A stretch of 64,000 bases of DNA, taken from positions 2,063,201 through 2,127,200 of the forward strand of contig NW_004454240.1 in assembly GCF_000283155.1 (NCBI RefSeq). The letters run 5' to 3'. Origin of the DNA: Ceratotherium simum simum (lineage: Eukaryota; Chordata; Mammalia; Perissodactyla; Rhinocerotidae). Numbering within the stretch: position 1 is the first letter of the stretch; the number at the start of each line of letters is the position of its first letter. Below the pieces are notes generated by a model. It was not told the DNA's origin. It saw only the letters and a list, made by a program, of their open reading frames with translations, and made no database searches. Of the stretch, positions 59,100-64,000 are shown in pieces. A program made the position numbers and the translations under genes.

Positions 59100-60830
59100 A
59101 GGTGGATAAAGACAGACTACTGAGAGAGTGAATCAGGTTCCTAGATACAAAATTAATATTGAAAAATAAAATTTATTTTCATATGCCAAAAACAAAGGTA
59201 GAATATAAAATTTAAAAAGATTCTATTTATATTGGTTACATGGGTTCGTTCAGTCTGTGAAAATTCAGCTAGTTATTCGCTTATGATATATGTACTTTTC
59301 TGTTGTATATTATACTTTAATAAAAAGATTTTAAAATATCACTTCCAATACCATCAAAATACAAATTATCTAAGAATAGAACAAAAATGTATAAGACTTC
59401 TACAGGGAAAATTATTGAGAAATATTAAAGTCCTAAATAAATGGAGAGATATAGCACATAGATTTGGAAGACTTAATTTGACTTAATAGAGTGCCCAGAA
59501 ACAGACCAAGACATATTTGGGCACTTAATATATGACAGAAGTGGTACTGCTCAGCAATGGAGAAAAGATGGACTTTTTAATAAATAGTGCTAGGACAAAC
59601 AGGTATTTATACGGAAAAACAAAATGGACCCCTACATCATACCATCTACAGAAAACAGTTCTAGGTGGACTAAAGACCTAAATGTTAAAGGCAAAATTGG
59701 GAAGCTTTTATTATATTATAGAAAAATATCTTCAAGACTTTGGGACACTAAAGGATTTCTTAAACAAGACACAAAGTAAAGGAATGGTAAATGAAAAAAG
59801 AGTGAAAAGACAAGCCAGAGGTGAGGAAGAAGATATTTGCAAAACATGTTGGAGTGGGGAGGTTAGCAATAAAGATAACTGAACAGTGACTAGATTCTAC
59901 AGTATATAAAGAATTACTTTTCAAAATCAGTAAGAAAAAGACAGACACAATAGAAAAATGGGCAAGACTAGAACAGGCATTTTACAGAAAAGAAAATATA
60001 CACAGCCAATAAACATATGAAAAGATGATCAACCCCTTTAGTCATCGAGGTAATGAAAATTAAAACCATGATGAGGTTTATCATTACACACCCACTAGAT
60101 TGGTAAAAATTTTAAATTCTGATAAAACAGTGTGGGGGAATGTGGAGCAAGAAGGACTCTCATACATTGGAACACCTGGGAAGACAGTTGAGTGTACATG
60201 TACCCTATGACCCAGTAATTCTAAGTATATACCCTAGAAAATTCTTACACATATGATCAGGATACATGAACAAGAATGTTCATAAGGGCATAGTTGATAA
60301 TAGCCAAAAACTGGAAACAACTGAAATACCCATCAACAACAGAAAGAATGAGTAATGGTATAGTCACACAATGGAATACTATACTGAAATGGAAATAAAG
60401 GAACTAACAGCTATATACAACATAGATGAATCTCTCACACACAATGTTGAATAGAAGATGTAAGACACGAAAGATTACGTACAGTATGATTCCATTTATA
60501 TAAAGTTTAAAAATAGACAAAACTAAATTATGCTGTTTAGAGATGTATACACAGGTGGCACTACTATCAAGGAAAGCAAGGTAACCACTCCTGACTTTTA
60601 CTAACACAAAAGTCAGGAGTGGTTACCTCTAGAGGGAAGAGAGGGGGTCATGACCTGAGAAGAGTATACATGGGTGCTGGAAATGTTTTGTTTTACAACC
60701 TAAGTGGTAGTTACACGGGTGCTCACTTTATAATTATGTATTAAGCTATATACATGATTTATGCAATTTTATGTATGTAAACTATAACTCACCAAAAAAT
60801 GTAACTAAGAGTGAATCACATGTGATGCTA
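59100..60830 (+). mobile_element. LINE-1 3' portion
   Basis: TTCCTAGATACAAAATTAAT, AAATGGAGAGATATAGCACA, CCCTATGACCCAGTAATTCT, CAATGGAATACTATACTGAA and a 3' UTR. A perfect 21-bp hairpin is at 60579-60628. Confidence 0.85.
60579..60628. repeat. Perfect inverted repeat, 21-bp arms, 8-bp loop
   Basis: Arm 1 is 60579-60599, loop ACTAACAC is 60600-60607, arm 2 is 60608-60628. The arms are exact reverse complements. Arm 2 matches the ordinary L1 3' UTR word GGAGTGGTTACCTCTAGAGG; arm 1 looks like the added copy. Confidence 0.95.
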
Positions 60831-60889
60831 AGCAGTGTAAACTTTTTTGAGGAGTTTAACTCTAAAGGGAAGGAGATAGGGTAGCAGGA

Positions 60890-61102
60890 TTCAGGACTGA
60901 AGGAACTTGTGTACATATGTTCACCAAATTATATGTACAAGAATATTCATAGCAGCACTATTGATAATAGGCCCAAACTGAAAATTACCCAAATGCCCAT
61001 CCAATAGGATATCCCAAAAGGATAAACTGTGGCATATTCACCAATGAAATATGTATAGTAATGAAAATGAATGAACTACAACTACATGCAATAATATGGA
61101 TG
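60890..61102 (+). mobile_element. LINE-1 3' fragment
   Basis: AGAATATTCATAGCAGCACT and AAATGCCCATCCAATAGGAT, followed directly by the HAL1-type element. Confidence 0.75.
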
Positions 61103-61249
61103 AGGGACATCAGCATCATGGCGGAGTGAGTTGCCCCCGTCTCTTCCCTCTGTTACAACCAGTAGGACATCCACAGACCAATGAAGGATCCTCTGCACAG
61201 CACACCAGAATGCCTGAGAGATCCATACATCTATACATCTGAAGGTGGG

Positions 61250-62180
61250 CGGACAGGACCTCATAGAGGCAGTAAAACCATGGAAGCAGGGGCGGTGGCT
61301 CCTGAGACCAGTGGCCCCAGAGACCGTGGTGGCGCCCAAGACCAGAGGTTCCAGGAACTGTGGCAATGCCTGTGAACAGAGGCCCCAAGAATCAAGGTGG
61401 GGCGCGTGACCAGAGACTCCAGGAACAGCACCTGGGGCCTGCGACCCAGCCCCCTCCCCCTCCCCTGGGGACAGCACCACTGACCCAGCCCTCTCAGCAG
61501 CAGGGCTGCATGCAAGACCCTGATGCCCTGGCTGTGGTGACAGTGCCAGTGACCTAAGGTTCCAGGAACAGCAGAAGCACTTGAGACCATAGGCTTCAAG
61601 AACCATGGCGGCACTTGGGACCCAGCCCCTCCCCCTCCCCCAACAGCAGTAGCAGCACACGCAACCTAAGGATCCAGGAACCATGGCAGTTTCTGTGACT
61701 GCAGGCATCAGGAATCATGGTGGTGCCTGTGACACAGTTACCTTTCTCCCTGTGGTGGTAGTGGTGGCGACTGCAACCCCAGCATACCCAGGAGTGGCAG
61801 TGACACCCAAGAATCCAGTGCCCCCAGCAGCAGCAGTGGTGCCAGCACCCCAGAAAACCCAGGAGTAGCAGTGGAGGCAGCACGCATGGCAGCTGTCCCC
61901 TAGCCACAGCAGCGCCTGAGGCCATGGAGAGGTCAGTAATAGCTACAGCAGAGCTCATAACCCTGGTTCCTCCCCAGCTGCAGCAGCGCCTGCAACCCCG
62001 GCCCCCCCACTGGCAAAAGTGGCGCCTGCAAACCCAACAACCCTGGATGTGGCAGGAGTGCCTGTGACCCTGGCTCCTGTCCCTCTCTCCACCTCCCTCC
62101 ACCATAGTGGGGGAACCCATGACCCAGGCAACCCCAGAAGCAGCAAGGCACCAGCAACCTCAAAGGCACAAGCAGCACTA
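61250..62180 (+). repeat. GC-rich minisatellite-like 5' region of the HAL1-type element
   Basis: Degenerate units with the recurring words CCAGGAAC, CCATGG, GTGGCGCCTG, GTGACC and CCCAGCCCC(T/C)CC at irregular 35-60 bp spacing. It is far more GC-rich than anything around it and is open in several frames on both strands because of composition. Confidence 0.75.
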
Positions 62181-62702
62181 CAAGGGCACTGATGACACCT
62201 CTGGCAGAGGCAGTTGAGGGTGGAAAGCACAGGCTCTCAAATACAACCAGAAGCAGCTCAGAATCAAAGTAAACAAAGCCTTACCCAAATAAGAAAGGTG
62301 TTCGCTACTACAAATGTGCTAGCAGAGGAACAACTCATCAAGCACCGTGAAAAATTATGGTAGCACAGAATCACAAAAAGAAAATGACAATTCTCCAGAA
62401 ACCAAACTTGAAGTCATGAAAGACTGCAATCTAACTGAGAGAGAATTCAAAATAGCTGTCATGAAGAAATTCAATGATCTACAAGAAAACTCAGAAAGAG
62501 TTCAATGAGTTCAGGAACAAAATTAATGAGCAGAAGGAGTATTTCACCAAAGAAATTGAAATTCTGAAAAAGAACCAAACAGATATTCTGGAGCTGAAGA
62601 CCTCAATAAATGAGATGAAGAATAAAGTAGAAAGCATTGGAAATAGAGCAGACCATATGGCAGAGAGAATTAGTGAGGTTTAAGATAGAAATCTAGAAAT
62701 GA

Positions 62703-63001
62703 GGGCCGGCCCCCTGGCTTAGCGGTTAAGTGCGCGCGCTCTGCTACCGGCAGCCCGGGTTCGGATCCCGTGCACGCACTAACGCACTGCTTCTCCGGCC
62801 ATGCTGAGGCCACGTCCCACATGTAGCAACTAGAAGGATGTGCAACTATGACATAATACAACTGTCTACTGGGGCTTTGGGGAAAAAAAGGAGGAGGATT
62901 GGCAATAGATGTTAGCTCAGGGCCGGTCTTCCTCAGCAAAAAGAGGAGGATTAGCATGGATGTTAGCTCAGGGCTGATCTTCCTCACAAAAAAAAAAAAA
63001 A
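62703..63001 (+). mobile_element. ERE SINE, composite type
   Basis: Carries both the ACTGTCTACTGGGGCTTTGG body and two TTAGCTCAGGG tail modules. Perfect 16-bp duplication AGAAATCTAGAAATGA (62687-62702 and 63002-63017). Confidence 0.95.
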
Positions 63002-63460
63002 AGAAATCTAGAAATGATTCAGGTAGAAGAAGAGAGAGAAGTAAGATCTTTAAAACATGAAGAAATTCTATGAGAAATATCTGACTCAATTAAGAAAAGT
63101 GACATAAAGATAAGAGGTATCCCAGAAGGAGAAGAGAGGGAGAAGGGAGCAGAGAGCTTATTTAAAGAAATAATAGAGAAGAATTTCTCAAATGTAGGGA
63201 AGGAACTGGATATACAAGTACCTGAAGCTAATAGAACTTCTAATTATCTCAACAAAAAAGACCTTCTCCAAGGCACATTATATTAAAACTGTCCAAAGTC
63301 AATGACAAAGAAAGAATATTAAGGAAAGCCAGGGAGAAAAAAACAATAACCTACAAAGGAACCCTCATTAGGCTATCAGCAGATTTCTCAGGAGAAATTC
63401 TACAGGCCAGGAGAGAGTGAAACGATATAGTCATGATACTGAAAGAAAAAAATCAGCCAA

Positions 63461-63735
63461 GGGGCCGACCTAGTGGTGCAGCGGTTAAGTTCGCATGTTC
63501 CGCTTTGGCGGCCTGGGGTTCGCTGGTTCATATCCTGGGCGCGGACCTACGCACCACTCATCAAGCCATGCTGAGGTGGCGTCCCACACAGAAGAGCTAC
63601 AATTCTACAACTATGATATAAAACTATGTACTGGGGCTTTGGGGAGAAAAAGGAAAAAGAGGAAGATTGGCAACAGATGTTAGCGTAGGGCCAAATTTCC
63701 TCAAAAAAAAAAAAAGCAAACAAACAAACAAACAA
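63461..63735 (+). mobile_element. ERE SINE, composite type
   Basis: Head GGGGCCGACCTAGTGGTGCA, body ACTATGTACTGGGGCTTTGG, one TTAGCGTAGGGC module and a (CAAA)n tail. Short duplication TCAGCCAA (63453-63460 and 63741-63748). Confidence 0.92.
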
Positions 63736-64000
63736 GAATGTCAGCCAATACTCTATCCAGCAAAGTTATCTTTCAAATACGAAGGAGAGAGAAAGGCTTT
63801 CTCAGACAAACAAAAACTGAAAGAGTTCATCGCCACTAGACATGCCTTACAAGAAATCTTGAAAAGAGCTCTCCTATCTGAAATGAAAAGACAAAGGTAC
63901 ATAAAACTTTAAGGAAGGTGATAAATAAACAGACAGAATCAAAAAATTGCAACTCTATATCAGAATAGGTTAGTAAACAATCAAAACATAAAAGTTAAAG

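Larger units (their letters stand above)
61103..64000 (+). mobile_element. HAL1-type (ORF1-only LINE-1 relative) element, runs off the window
   Basis: Begins near GGGACATCAGCATCATGGCG, an L1-type 5' start, with a GC-rich 5' region to about 62200. A broken ORF1 follows: 62474-62683 reads as a Lys/Glu-rich coiled coil (LELKTSINEMKNKVESIGNR), and 63100-63460 and 63740-63912 continue the ORF1 C-terminal region (AKLSFKYEGERKAFSDKQKL, ATRHALQEILKRALLSEMKR). No reverse transcriptase is seen before the edge. EREs at 62703 and 63461 interrupt it. Confidence 0.72.

Noticed and set aside
61082..61708. Longest open frame of the 60 kb region (208 codons, minus strand) and overlapping frames on both strands
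   Set aside because: It lies in the GC-rich repetitive 5' region of a retroelement. Several frames are open at once on both strands, the composition is Pro/Gly/Trp/Cys-rich without a domain, and it is explained by the repeat units.

Overview
This window is mammalian nuclear DNA. It has low gene density, GT-AG introns, and a dense mix of LINE-1, LINE-2, MIR, HAL1-like and tRNA-derived SINE copies. About two dozen SINEs belong to the equine repetitive element (ERE) group: tRNA-like heads with 'GGCTTAGCGGTTAAGTG' and 'GGTTCGGATCC', then 'ACTATCTACTGGGG' or 'TTAGCTCAGGGC' tail modules. That marks a perissodactyl. The head of the younger copies differs from the horse ERE1 consensus as I remember it, so a rhinoceros or tapir seems somewhat likelier than Equus. 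This is inference. KIF4A is X-linked in human, and the LINE-1 load fits an X-chromosome segment.

The only functional gene I can support is KIF4A (chromosome-associated kinesin KIF4A) on the minus strand. Thirteen consecutive internal exons lie between 46010 and 10296. All have GT donors and AG acceptors, and the reading frame closes across every junction. They encode the last part of the motor domain (RDSKLTRLL and the ADRARK neck-linker region) and a long part of the coiled-coil stalk, about 485 codons or very roughly residues 260-750 of about 1,230. The first motor exons lie beyond 64000. The rest of the stalk and the Cys-rich tail lie below position 1. The window holds no KIF4A promoter, start codon or stop codon.

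Layout: 1-10.3 kb is KIF4A intron made almost wholly of plus-strand LINE-1. A TMEM170A processed pseudogene (691-4879) is inserted into that LINE-1 and has itself received two EREs. 10.3-18.2 kb carries six exons, with an antisense LINE-1 block and a LINE-2 end. 18.2-34 kb carries six exons in more unique intron, plus a HAL1-like element, a nested solo LTR and an inverted ERE pair. 34-40 kb is LINE-1 and contains a 310-bp assembly gap bounded by inverted EREs. 40-46 kb carries three exons and two long LINE-2 copies. 46-64 kb is one intron of at least 18 kb, with LINE-2 in both orientations, MIRs, a MER5A-like DNA transposon, LINE-1 and, from 61.1 kb, a HAL1-type element with a GC-rich repetitive 5' region.

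I found no new gene system. The points most worth a second look are structural: the retrocopy antisense to KIF4A, the ERE-bounded gap, a perfect snap-back hairpin at 60.6 kb, the modular 52-bp ERE tails, and the minisatellite-like HAL1 5' region.
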